This document shows, one piece after another, positions 10,893 through 23,280 of a DNA stretch of 64,000 nucleotides. The stretch covers positions 7,489-71,488 of the forward strand of contig QNGE01003245.1 of assembly GCA_008508345.1 (NCBI GenBank), in the 5' to 3' direction. The translations under genes and the position numbers were made by a program. The stretch is from Paragonimus westermani. Taxonomy: Eukaryota; Platyhelminthes; Trematoda; Plagiorchiida; Troglotrematidae. Position 1 is the first letter of the stretch; every line of letters starts with the position of its first letter. Under the pieces are notes generated by a model that saw only the letters and a list, made by a program, of their open reading frames with translations, ran no database searches and had not been told where the DNA came from.

Positions 10893-11459
10893 CGAGTAGG
10901 TTAGGCTCCGGTCAGGTAGGTAATATCAATGTATCCATTCTACTCCTGTTCGTTGACAAATCATCCGCTTCCCTTTTCAGAAACTTGAGCCTCTGTGGTC
11001 TTCTATCCATTCTTTTCTTCGGCTTTGTTGGTGTATTGTATGATGAATGATCTGCCTGGCTTTTCATAGTCCAATGAGAACTTTGCTTTTCATCCTTATC
11101 TTCTCTGGGATGCACTAACCTGCACTCCTAATACTGCAATGCTTCTTGTATTACACTTCAAAAATCTTTCTTCTCAGTGTAGATCTCGTCATTATAGCCT
11201 CTCTCTGTTTGGTTTCCGAGAGATAGGGGTTTCCTTTCCTTATTGGCCAATCAAGTGGCTAACCAGCATTGGCCGGCTGGACACAAAGGCCCCACTGGCA
11301 CACCTCCCAGTCTTATTCCTTCGGGCTTACATTGGATATGTGGTGTGTTGGTGGAACTGCAATTGGTGCAGCGCAAGCCAATTGCAGTGATGGCTAAGCG
11401 CAGGCGTCCTTTGGCTTCGGTCACTGTGACAGGCTAATCCGAATCGGATGCCGCCAACC
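10617..11459 (+). mobile_element. L1F LINE copy 3, internally deleted
   Basis: In sense orientation this holds the last ~90 codons of the L1F reverse transcriptase protein followed by its 3' untranslated region, ending near 11459 with the same GATGCCGCCAACC terminus as copy 1. It occupies the mirror position of copy 2. From 11053 onward it is nearly identical to copy 2, whereas 10617-11052 carries many substitutions. Confidence 0.88.
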
Positions 11460-13261
11460 GTGTTGACCGATATAGAGGGGCTGTTGGTCACTAAGGTCAG
11501 GACTGAACGAGCGGAGGTTACGTGTTGAGCTACACAGCGGCGCCTAATGGGAGATCGCAACCGGCCGCTGGCACCTCGGTCAAACGGCGAACGGGATAAC
11601 ACACAGTGTAATTCGTAACACTGTCGAAATTCATAATTCATGCTCGTTTTTTGGGGAGGCCACTTAATTCTTGGTTGACAGGAGGAGAGAGATTGAATGT
11701 TGAGTCTGGACTGACCGGGAACCATTGGTGATAAGTCTTAGTCCGATATGCTGCAATCGACTCGAAAAGACGACACATTGATGGGTGAAATGGTCGCAAG
11801 TGTCGACTCGCGTTTGATCGCACCTGATCATGTGATCGTCCGTGTGAAGCAATCTGTCGTCATCCCGTCGGTCGAGGATTTGCGTCAATTGTTTGGTTGC
11901 GTGGGTGGCATGTGAACGAACGTGTAGATGTGCACTCGCGTGTGTGTGCGACAGGCGTGCGCGCACTGACGGAGTGGGCGCACACGTTCAACCAGAACCG
12001 AAGACGACGTGGTGAGATCACGATTGAGGGAGGGGTGACGCGGTCAGGCTTAGTCGGTTGCCACCGCAACGCTCAGGTTGTGGTGACCATCGTTGTCACG
12101 ACTTTTAAGATGTCGGTGATCGACCGAGTCTCGACTAATGCATGCCGTTAACCCGCATTCCGTCACCCAACTATACGGATGCACTATTCTCAACTTGGTA
12201 TCCTAACGTTCGGTGTAGGATGATACCTTTTGTATGCCACCACCCACAACCATTACTGGTCAGACTTATTCTGACATCAGTTTGTCTGCATGTTGAAGCC
12301 ATGATAGTGTCCAAACTACCGCCATGAAAACTTATGGGGACATTCATGACACCACATCGTCGGAGGATGTAATTCTTTCGTTTCATATTTGAACGTCGTT
12401 TTCCAATCATCCTCCTTCTAAACGAATAATATGTGAAAGTGACGGGAATGCGTGATTGATGCTCAAATTGTATCAACATCTCCCAACTTACTCACCAGTA
12501 ATTGGTCCGTTTTACTTGGAACACAACGATACCTAGCCATGTCATGCGTTTGACAAGGAATTCGCATGTTGTAAGAATTGTGTAATTCCATTCTTTTTTC
12601 GGAGTGTTCTTTAATTCGATTGTTGCGTTGTGTGGTTCCTGGCATCTCGGTATGTTTATCGAGCCAGCGGTCTTCAGGGGCGCAAGATTATCAGTAAATA
12701 AGTCATGTATCCATAATGGATTCTGGAAATGTCATTCGCGATTTTGCTTACGTAGAAATACCCCCCTTTTAAACATGATGATAATGCACTTTTCAAAGGA
12801 GTATCAAAGGTTTTATCGTATTCCATAATTATGGCCATTTTGTGTTCCTCTAGTGTTTGTGGACGTTCTCTGTTAACCCTTTGTCTGACATAGTTCCGAG
12901 GAAAAAACTGCAGTGGCGTGATATCTGGCCCGTCACCAGGATATTTCATCCAGATATTCTTGTACAAGTACAGTATAACATGGTACTTCGCCATCATGTC
13001 GAACTCAAACACATTCAAGTACTGCCGATTGTTCAAGTACCCATCCCGCCTATTTTGTAGCATTTGGAGATAGGAATGTTCGAACGTGTGAACACTCGTG
13101 GGGAGTAGAATGGTACCTGTACCGAGTTATAAAAAATGGAATAGCCCGATAATCCATGTTGGAACAATTGTAGCACTAACCGAAAGTTTGGAGTTAGATT
13201 GACGTCGGATTGGAGGGAGTAGATAAGGGTTACTGATGTACCTAAATCGTGGTTTCTGCAC

Positions 13262-13854
13262 CAATTTGTTCGCACAGTGCAGTTCTTCGTCAATAAAGGT
13301 TGTCATAATCGCGTAGGATGTCTTATGTTTGTCCCCACTGGACAATGGAGGCTCCCGTGTGAGACCCTTCCAGCATGACCCTTTCATGCTTTGAGTTTCC
13401 TATGTGCAGCTGATTCCCGAATGTTACATTCTTCAGAAACGCGATGGACGCTGTTTTCAGACCGTTTTTACACGTACCAGTTCATCACCGGCAGTACAGT
13501 CATTCTTTGATATACTCGGTCCTGTACGTTGGTCGTTGCAACAAACTTCATCAGCTTTCTAACTGACTTACAGGTAACGGATCACGTGCTCACATGCCTT
13601 GCATTAAGCCTGGCAGTGATTTCCGCACGTTCACCATAAGATGCACTAATATTAGCCAGTTCAGTACACCGTTCGGTTGCCAGATTACCGGCGCGCAGTC
13701 CTCTTAATTGCGTTCCAGTAGCGTAATCTGGTTCCAACGTAATAACTCGTCCACACCAGGTAGTGTGCGGTTGCTGTCTGGCGCACTGAACCGAGCAAGT
13801 TGTGTTCTAACTCAATCCAAGATATCCACGGTCAGACACAAACATACATGTTTG
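13262..13854. other. Unassigned sequence outside the right arm
   Basis: The first ~25 bases are a diverged inverted match to 3563-3587. No other element or gene is recognised. Confidence 0.4.
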
Positions 13855-14450
13855 ACGGCATTTGTTTCCTGATTGGCCTCTCACAGTAGCCGAAGCCAAA
13901 GGACGCCTGCATATAACACTCACCGTAAGTGGCTCGCGTTGAACCACTTGTGGTTCTACTCATATAACACGTATCCAGTGTCAACCTGAAGGAATAAAAC
14001 CAGGAGACGTGTGAGTGGAGGCCGTTGTGTTCCAGCCGGCCAATGTTAGTTATCTATAGATGGTAGTTTAAGTATGAAAAAAGCCTTATCTCTCGGAAAC
14101 AACACTGGAGAGAATCCAGTGGGAAGGTCTAGGCTAACGTAAAAGATATTACAAATACAAAGCAACACGGCAATACGCATTAATACATCTCAAATATGAT
14201 TAAGAAGAAAGGCTAACCAATTCAGTTTGGGTTGGGAACGAAACAAGGCCTTCATCACACAATGCATCATCAAAACTAGATGAGTGTAAAAGTAAGGGCT
14301 AAGCATTACCTGATTTTCTGGAACTGAGATCGGGTAGTTTATCAGACGACGGTGGCCGTTGATCGATACGAACGAAAAATAGATTTAACCGACCTCTTCG
14401 ACGTTTCTTCGTTAACGGTATACTAATGTTGTGGGCCGAGAACGCGGATG
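13855..14450 (-). mobile_element. L1F LINE copy 4, old 3' fragment
   Basis: Heavily diverged L1F 3' untranslated region in the same orientation as copy 2. Landmarks are the CACAGTAGCCGAAGCCAAAG block (13883-13902; copy 2 has CACAGTGACCGAAGCCAAAG) and CCAGCCGGCCAATG (14033-14046). A weak match to the end of the coding region (CCTCTTCG block near 14392) shows it reaches slightly into the protein C terminus. The terminal boundary near 13855 agrees with the other copies. Confidence 0.7.
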
Positions 14451-14504
14451 GCGCCAAGGACTTTTTATCCGGAAAACCAGCACATAGGTTTTGCTATTTA
14501 ACAT

Positions 14505-14750
14505 AACTACAAACAAAAACACTCATCTGCCTACGACACTGGTCTCAGAAAGTCACGCTTGCTATGGGCGCTAAGGCTCAGTTCCTTTATGTATTAAGAA
14601 CCATTTCATGTGGCGCTGCAATTCAATGCTTCTTCGGCTATTTCGACGCCAAAATGCATTCACCTGCCTCACTACTGAATAATAGTGGTGTGAGTTGTAT
14701 AGAGCGATCGCTGGTCCTCACTACACCACGAATAGGTTGATCGGCCTAAA
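14505..14750 (+). mobile_element. Penelope-like element 3' fragment (PLE-C)
   Basis: Aligns by eye at roughly 70% to the 3' tail of PLE-B (62745-62980). Shared landmarks are AACAAAAACA at the start, and near the end GTGGTGTGAGT followed within 40 bases by TCCTCACTACAC. No reverse transcriptase motif is present, so this is only the terminal part of an element. The assignment depends on the PLE-B tail being part of that element. Confidence 0.55.
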
Positions 14751-17700
14751 AAAGTGAGGTAGCCAGCGCACACTCAGTCATCTGCATTGTTATGCCATGT
14801 AGTCATACCACTCCGACCCGTGACACCCACAAGTCTTTTACATTCCGCGCCCTCGAATTCAAGGTCGCTTACTGAACCTTAGAATGCCCCGTTCCGGACC
14901 GGCGGTCTCTAGGATGTCCAGTTCACCTAAGCTCTAAACTCGATATTACAGCTCACATACAAACTCAGAGGGAAAGAGTAGGAACCAATCACTCGAAGGT
15001 CCATAGTTCTGGCACGTTTTCGATTAAGTGAAGGTATCGCCTCTAAGCCACAATCAGAAGCATTTGCACCTTCAGCCTGTACATTCACAGTGATGTCAGT
15101 TTGTGAGTAAACGCGATCCTTGCAGAATGCATGCTACGCCCATAAGTAAGCTCGTGTTCGATTAGTGTACACATGCAATCACATACCTAAAACCCCCATG
15201 ATATGAATGTTTCGCCTGACTAAAACTAATGATATAAAACTTTACAGCGCAAAAGACGTCTCGCGAACGTACAGCAACTCAATATGACGTATTTTCAATG
15301 AGCTGTTTATGTCGACCTCGATGACCCAGTGAGTTGTAACAACCACGACAATAACCTATGGTTGAGGTGGTCAAGTTAGACGTGAGGTGGAACAATAAAG
15401 CTTAAGAAATGTCCCGCAGCACGGTTATAAACGTCGCGTCAGAGACAGCAAACGGCGGATCTGTTTACTCCCACCGGCACATGCTGGTCCTCAATCCAGC
15501 GTTGCTTTTCAAGCGCTGACACGGTTACAGACACATGCGTGTGCAGCCAGGTGTTATCGATCGTGGACAGTAGTGGCCACAACACTGGGTCGATAGGGTC
15601 GAGTGAACGGACTGGAAATGCCCCACCTACAGGTAGCTAATCTGGCTGTGGTTTCAACTGTGTGTTGTTTCCGTTCTCTCACCCGGCTCGGTTAGGGGGC
15701 GTGGTCGTTCGATAAACCCTCGGGCCTGGACTCTGAATTTTGGTGCCGGAAATTATGGCTTATCTGATACTGGATGAACCACTGTTGTTTAATGCATCAT
15801 AGGCTTTTGGGAGTGATTGCAAACCATTTAAGCAGGTGGATGTTAGACAGAGTTTACATGAAATGGAGAAATTTTGGGACGAGCGACACAACATAAAGAA
15901 GTCTTGCGTCGAACACTGACCGAGCATACTGGGATAGCGTACACCCTATAATTAAAACTTTTTGAAAAGGAAGTGATTGCCTAGGTTAAGCAGCAGACAG
16001 GAAATGACGAACGTCGAATTTCAGTGAAATGTCACTTAAAATGTATTCAACGGTGATATGTAAAAAGCAAATCTATCAGATTGTTAACAGATTTAGAAGT
16101 CATCACAAGGATTAGTCCAAATATATAAATATTGGGGAGGGGGTGAAAATCAGTCTTTTATCCGTGTATGAAGTAAGTACACGGGAAGTGGAGTTATTCT
16201 GAGCTGACGATATACATATTGTGAAACACCTCGCTTCACTAGCTAAATCAGCGTCAATCAGCGGAGGCCTTTCATTACATCGTACGCTCCTCGGTGCTAG
16301 TGAAACGCGGTACACTCGATGAACTATCAGTACTTTCTTACGTTAAGCGCCTTGTCACCGAACCTGTCTAATTGTCAATGAAGATGTAAGTAGTAGCTTA
16401 ATTCTTGGTAGCATGTCCGACGTCCAGTTTTATCTTTGATCTATGTGAACGCGGAGCCTCAAGAAATATGAAGCATAACCTCTGAAAAGAAGCCTAGAGA
16501 AGTGGATTGATCAAATTATGTTCCCCTTGTTGTTCTTAGTTAACGTACGTCCTAGCTGACGAGACCAGTAAATGTTATATTTATAGTCAAGCTTACCACA
16601 TCAACGACAGCTTGCAGTTTATCAGTTATCAGCTGTGACTGGCTGGGACTGTTCTCTGCTGTCAGCAGATCAGCTGAAGGAAGAGAAGAGGTCTATTAGA
16701 AAGATGTTGGCGTACAGAGATTGTTCGGAAAAGTCGTGAGTATCTACAGCAAAATGGAAGCGCTAAAAGTAACAAACTGCAGTAGGGAGAAACACATCTG
16801 TCTATTGTCTCCTATCCATTGTTTCCTCAAATGGTTGAAAGTCAATGAACTAAACCGAGGTAACATGTGTTCAACAGGAATAAGACGTTTGTTTTGGTAC
16901 TCCTTCGTTTCAAAATCGATGAGTCACTCTAACACCTCTTTTTGGAATTCCGCAAAGCAATTTGTGATTTTTGTCAGCCACCCTCCGTAATCTGACTCAA
17001 GTCTGCATCTTCAGACCTATGTATCTAGTACTGGTAAGAAGCTACGATACAGAGCTATCGAATGAAGTTTACCACCCTGCTCCTCCCGCTCCCAACAGAC
17101 ACACTAACTCGGATGTTTTACACTTCATATGTGCACTGCTTGGTAGTGTGTCCACGAGCATCGGTTCGGATTATGCTCGTTCTTCGGAGGATTAAAAGTT
17201 GCCATTGGTCGGCTGCAATGATTAGAGCAAGTGGCTTTGTCAGTGGATTACTAAGAAACAAGAGTATAAGCCAAAATCACCACGTCAACGGTTGCAAACA
17301 AGTGATGCACCATTTCTGTCCACCCGATCGGGACTGGAACCAAACGTTTCATCTCAGGTGATCAGTGAGTGGACAGGACTTTCGATCCGTAACATGGTAA
17401 TCACTAGACAGAACCCCAGTTTTGCTAGTTAACGAATCAGTCAAACGAGTAAGGAATATTATCTTGTGAGTCACCAGCGAGTCTTACAACTGATTGACTT
17501 TCAGAAAGATTTATTAAACTATTCCAGTCAAGCTTTTATCAGATAACAATAACAGATCAGTGTACACAAATCTACCCGATAACGACCACCGACGATAGAT
17601 TTACGCACATAACAAAACTGAGTTGGGTACCCGAGTGAACCAGTCACTTGTTCATGTTCGCCCATGTAGAATGACACCTGGTTTTACTTAAGTGAGCTGA

Positions 17701-20700
17701 AAACGCTGAACTGCACTAATGTGCACACCATTTCAACGTTCATTCAGTCACGTTTGGTGCGAACCACTTCAACTAGGAGTGCCGGTAACAGGGAAATAGA
17801 TCTTTATTCAGTTAAATGACGGGGGTGATGCGACATACCTTTTTGGACAACTTTCCATACAGATTGTATCTTCGTTTCGAGTGCCTCTTGGTACCTTCAC
17901 TGCCTCGTTAACGTGAACAGCATACCATAATTTTGTCAGTTTAAGATGTCTCGATATCAATTTAAGATGCTTCAATTAGGTGGTACTTGGCAAGCTAACT
18001 TAGTTTACTCTTTGCACTAGGCGTGACCACGCTCTCTCACTTTGTATGAACTAATCAATCCCTGTATTTTTCAGCCCACCCATGTGCACATTAGCGATTG
18101 AAACAGAGCTAACCCCTTGAAACGGTTTAAATTGACATCGAGACACCTTGAACAGGACAAAGCACAAACAGAGAAAAGGGTTTGGAGCAAAAAAATTCAT
18201 GGATCCACTCGGTAAACAAGCTCTTTTATACAACAACCTTCTTTGAAATTCAAGGTCAAAAGATAGGAGGCAAATTAAGGGCATAGATGATGATACAGAG
18301 ATGGAACATGTCTAATGGCCGTACATAAATACGTGTGTGTTTTCACCCGAAAGCCATGAGGATAGAAATCTGTCTTTTGGACTCAACCACCTCAGACTCT
18401 GGAATAAATCAGCTAAAGGAATCAGACAACCAAATTTATCATTGCAAATTCCACATCCAACGACAGCTATATATACGTTGGAGGCGGTTTGCATATACCT
18501 GTTCCTGGGGTGCCAACTCCACCTTTGATAGTATTGAGAAAACGTTTCGTAACTTAAATGCTAACAGGACGTGAATATGTATTTTATAGTGGGAGTACTT
18601 TATGCTTACATATCCCAATAGTTTGCTAAAAACGGAACAACAGAAGGTGATTTTGTGAATTTATCCCGGTGGTCGCTTGCTGCACACAATCATTGGTCCG
18701 TATGGTATATAATGATACCGAACTTACCATTCAATACAACGCAAACGGCAATGTCTGCAATATGCATAACGCGTTAGAAACAAACCTATTGTCAGTCCGG
18801 AAGGAGATGCTTGAGTGGCCGTTCCTTAAAGGGGCTACACGATTGAGTCACAATTTTATTCACTTTATTCTCAAGAATTTTATTGATTGTTTGGTGAAGA
18901 ATGCTGTACGTCGATCGCCTAAGCATTATCACGCATGTTAGACAGAACAAAGCACAAATGTCTGTCCAACTGCCTGTAAACTGGTTACTCAAACGATGGA
19001 TGATAGCAGATTTCATCACTGATATTTAACACCTCTGGGTGAGTTGGATTGATTTTCCATAAGCGTGTAACCTTATTTTTAATTGTATGCGAAGCTAGCT
19101 GCGCAACGTTGCGAGGCTGTGTCACTGATTCAACTGTGTTCTAACTGGGCAATGCTCATGACTGGCAGACATGTTTACTTGTACCCGTGTACCTCGTAGT
19201 TCGCAGGAGTTATTGCGCACTTTTTCCTATCTCCCGACGCTCACGCCAGCCACCTGCCACATGAGGATGATGTCTTATTCGCTCATTCAGTTAATGTCCA
19301 AGCGATTCGTCTGAGACGGTCTGCTTGAAGTAGGACTGTTCCACTAAAAATGTTTTGCACACACAGTGGCCGACAGACACCAGAAGACCACTGTGCTAAA
19401 AAACCGTCTGCTTGCCGTCAGGAGCAACCCTATTTTTTCATCAGCAACAGCTTCATCATGCAAAGTACTCAGCGTCCGTTTCAATCGGAAAAGTGTATGT
19501 CTAACAGTGGTCACCACGGAGTTAAGAAAAAAGATCAACTAGGGTTGCTTTGGCACCTTCACAACGAAAAAAGTGGCTGTAGACTTCCTGTCAACACCTA
19601 ATCCCCAGCCTAATACATCAACTTGCCGAAGTCAAATGAAGCTCACATAGTACCACTGAGTGGCTTACCTACATATCTCGTATCCCCGAAGAAACTAGGC
19701 CAGAACGCATAAGAGTTAAACCCTTTGGACTCTAGCCGAGCAACGCTGGTTAACCTCATGATAGACTGGTAAAAATTAAACCTCACCATCTCAAAAACAA
19801 AATCTGGGGAAAATTTACTAGTAAATTCTAATTAGAATAGCAAAGGGACATTAGGAAAACGTGATAAAGGAGAATTCAACTACGGACTCATCGATCGGTG
19901 CATTCCGTATAGAGTTGTGAGACCAGCTAAATTTGATCTTGGCTGATAAATCGTACAAAACCTCCGTCATGTAATGCACCAACCAGGCTGAAGAGGAAAA
20001 TTGGTAGCATGCCATCAAGACCCCGAATTCTGAGAAGTAGAGTGAGTGGTTTACCAGACTGCCGGGATCGGTGTTTGACTTGAATGAAAGAACTACAAAA
20101 TGTGGGTTCGTCTACACAACTTTGTCAGCTTACTAGTTTTACAGAAAACTCTTTTCTCAGTGCTAACTGAAGGAATATGAAAATGGTTGTAAAGTGCATA
20201 ATAGGTGAGAGGAAAGTTATCAACGAAGAAGTGAGGCATCACTCTAATCTGAATTGTGCATCAACAGGCCGTATATAGTGGGTGATCTTTGGGGTTGTGG
20301 TAACCCAAAAATCTGGAGTTGTCCAGTGACTGACTGTTATCTAGTGTTGAGGCCTTCTAATAATTTAAGTTTGTGTCACGCACATCCAGTTACCCACGAT
20401 CCTACGAGTAACCTTCAGCATGACCAAAAGCCGTTTGGCTGTCTCATTCGCGAAACGCAAGTAGGGTATTGGTGCAACTGTTGGTCTACATGCCCGTCTG
20501 ATATGTTTTGCGTCCGTATAGATATGCTAATTAAGTGACTCTTTGGTTTCTACTGATGGACAGAAGCTTCTTGATCAGCTAACGTGAACACAATGATCAT
20601 GTGGCACTTCTCTCTCTAAAGTTAATTTGCCAGTACACGCTCAGGTTTATCGGTGATATATCGTATTGCCTACGTGACTGAATAGTCCAAATTGCGAGCG

Positions 20701-22030
20701 TAACTTTTATTGTGCTGTTTTCAAGTAAAAAGTGTATCATGTTAGGATTGTCAATGATGTCCTGTATTGTCTGGGCTCATTTCCTTTTTCTAACTGTTGA
20801 CCCGCTTTTGTTGCTATTAGTGAAGTTTGTCTTTTTGTTTCATTTCTGTTTACTGCGACTGTTGCCAAAACCTCTCAACTTGTTGACCTGATAACAACAA
20901 ACTTTAAGCAGAACTTGCAGATATCTCTGTGATACAGGAAATGTTATCAGACAGAGATCAGGGCGGTATTCTGTTCACTGTAAACCGTATCGTTGAGGGT
21001 TCGACTGTTTGCCATTCGTTTCAGGCTTCTCTGATTGAATAAAATTACTGTCTTCTGATGACAGAGGGGCATCACGTGAGTGAGAATATTAGGTGTATTA
21101 TTCTGAGCATCCGACCCTTCAGTTGTACGGGTGATGTCAAGGACTTAATTTTTCATTTAGGATAACCGCGGGAGTATGGCTTTTTCAGTCCACTTTGTGT
21201 CCTATTTTCCGAAAAATGAACTGAACTGAGACCAACTTACGTACACTGGACAACGAAACATGCACACGTCTACTTTTTTTGGACTCAATTGTTGACCATC
21301 ACACCCTCCACCTCCATGAGTCACATGCGGGCACCCACACGGTGAACACATTTCCGTAAGGTGCCACAGACAGACTAACACACCTGTTATTACGGATACC
21401 TACACACATACAGCATACTCGATACACTCACAATTTAGGACATCTTGCAGGGGGGTATAGAAGGGTCATGTGCACATTCTGATTATGACGAGCGCGATCC
21501 TGCCAAGCCAGTAGGCTCTTAGTTGTGAGCAATAACCTCTATGTCTCTGGCCATCCGATGGTTCGACCTCTTTGCTGGTCAGCTCAACTGAACACATACA
21601 GAATTCGTTAGAATCTACAAAACCTGCTCTGGAACGAAAAGTAACGCAGCTTGACGGAGTGTCTGTAGGTATCTGTCGTTTGTCCGCCCGTACCAGGACT
21701 GCTGAAAAGCTCAGAAGTGTTTCCTGATTCCATGCTTGATTGACAACTAACGAGTGCTGCACGCGGAGACAATTCCAACGAATATGTTTACCGTACATTA
21801 TGCGAGTAGCCGACATGGAAGCCTTGAGTTAAAGCTGAAGATTAGGATATGATTACCTGTCAAACGTTTCATCAGTAGGCCACGTTTTATTACTAAACTC
21901 ACTGATATGTGGGGTCGACAGGTAAACCAGTTAACGATCAAATGCAGACAAACACAACGGAATATAAGGATGAAAACGGTTTACTTAGGCGAGATTCAAC
22001 ACGTTCATTATAAGGCGAACGAATCTGTGT
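14751..22030. other. Long stretch without supported genes
   Basis: I read both strands and find no recognisable coding exon, RNA gene or transposon core. The longest frame is 116 codons at 21466-21816 (minus), without a known motif. A 19-base block at 16685-16703 recurs at 59842-59860 with one mismatch. The stretch is consistent with old unrecognisable repeats or intronic DNA. Confidence 0.45.
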
Positions 22031-22110
22031 ATCGTGCCTTATGGATTGAGATCCGACCCCCGTTGCCGGTTCGAATCTAAGCGAAGTCAAGATTTGCCAC
22101 ACTTGGAAGG
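22030..22110 (+). repeat. tRNA-derived SINE-like fragment
   Basis: Contains a near-perfect RNA polymerase III B-box (GGTTCGAATCT, 22070-22080) followed by AAGCGAAGTCAAGATTT. The same tail in variant form follows a B-box-like block near 23240-23273. The two share the order B-box, AGCGAAG, AGATTT, which suggests one tRNA-derived SINE family. No complete cloverleaf was found. Confidence 0.4.
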
Positions 22111-22165
22111 CACTGTTATTTTAAAAACCAAATTAGCAAAGTTACTCATCAGGACCGGAATATCT

Positions 22166-22240
22166 GAGTTGGCAGTAGCTCAGTGGTACCAATGTCTGTC
22201 TACCAGTCATGCGGTCTCGGGCTGGTTCTCAGTTGACTCA
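22166..22240 (+). repeat. tRNA-like fragment with A-box
   Basis: TAGCTCAGTGG at 22176-22186 fits the RNA polymerase III A-box consensus. A degenerate B-box-like GGTTCTCAG lies about 45 bases downstream. Acceptor-stem pairing is not evident, so a functional tRNA is unlikely. A decayed SINE head or chance match are both possible. Confidence 0.3.
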
Positions 22241-22269
22241 ATTGATCCTCACCACACTTGAGCGACTAG

Positions 22270-23160
22270 ACAACATCCAACCCAAACTTGACCTTATATT
22301 CCATAGAGTGACGAAAACATTGAGGTGTGTGAACTGCAGTCATCACTATTTAGTGGACTTATTTGCAAGAAAGCAGTGTGTCAACAGAGTTAAAATAATC
22401 ACTGTTTACTCATACAAGATTAGGAGACCAGCTCAGATTAACAGAGGAGTCACTCATTTTGAGTGTTGCTATTAGAACAGATTGTTTGACGAGTAGAATT
22501 AAGTATTTGAACAGAACGACTTCCGACCAACAGTACAGTGATTGCGTACAAACGATCGAGCACAACAAATTTCGATCTGACTTGAATCATATTTTAATCT
22601 TTTTGCCAAAAGCTGTTTTGTTACTAGACATATTGTATACATCCGTAAACGTTTGCGAACTTTTACTTAAGCTATCGGCTTGACAGTGCAGTGTATTTGA
22701 GAACTGTTTCGCTACTGTTGAAAATTTTTACTTCGTTTCCTAGCCGCTGATTTGCCATGCATTCTACGTATTCACACAAATCCCCTTTCGTAGTTAAACG
22801 ATGAATCTGTCATGCTGTTTGATCGTTTCTTCTTTCTTGCCAATTTTGAGATGTTGGTTGGAAAGACTCCGTATTTGTACTTTCCCCTTTGTAAAGCATG
22901 ATCTTTTCTCGATTTGTCCTACCACAATCGAATTTCTTACGCTCACCGGTGTTGCTGCAGTTTCCGTCTACATCCGAGAAGCCACATAAAGTCAAACGGA
23001 GAAAACGACGTGAAATAATCCTGGAGTCACTGTCAATTTTTCGAAAAAGCTACTGTTTGACCATAGCAACTCGGACAAACAGGCAACTAGCATTCGATGA
23101 TCAGCTAAAATCCCGCTTTTGGTTGTCCACTTTCTGAACGCAAATACAAACAAATTGATT
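22270..23160. other. Unassigned sequence
   Basis: Only short anonymous frames (for example 62 codons at 22801-22989). Nothing recognised. Confidence 0.4.
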
Positions 23161-23169
23161 TATATTACT

Positions 23170-23280
23170 AAGTGGTTGGCCTCGTAGCTCATCAAGTAGG
23201 ATACGTATCGCCTTTCGGAATGCTGTTTCTGTCACTGGTTCATGTTCGAGCGAAGCTCAGATTTTTCCCAGTTAGGTCTT
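23170..23280 (+). repeat. tRNA-derived SINE-like fragment
   Basis: GGCCTCGTAGCTCATC at 23179-23194 resembles a tRNA 5' end with A-box. A degraded B-box (GGTTCATGTTCGA) lies at 23239-23251, followed by GCGAAGCTCAGATTT. The downstream tail matches the fragment at 22070-22098. This is the more complete of the two copies. Confidence 0.4.

Larger units (their letters stand above)
10272..13261 (-). repeat. Right arm of giant inverted repeat
   Basis: Reverse-complement partner of 3588-8727. 10272-10580 pairs with 8415-8727; 10617-11132 pairs, with divergence, with 5717-6256; 11133-13261 pairs almost base for base with 3588-5716. Relative to the left arm it lacks about 2.16 kb of L1F coding sequence, replaced by 36 bases at 10581-10616. 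The outer end is sharp at 13261 in terms of identity. A weaker inverted similarity (21 of 26 bases by hand) continues outward, so the original duplication may have been longer than the near-identical part. Confidence 0.93.

Noticed and set aside
3588..13261. Terminal inverted repeats of a classical DNA transposon
   Set aside because: No transposase frame in the spacer or arms, no target-site duplication at the outer edges, and similarity continues weakly outward instead of stopping.
22166..22240. A functional tRNA gene
   Set aside because: Only an A-box fits. The B-box is degenerate and no acceptor or T-stem pairing is visible.
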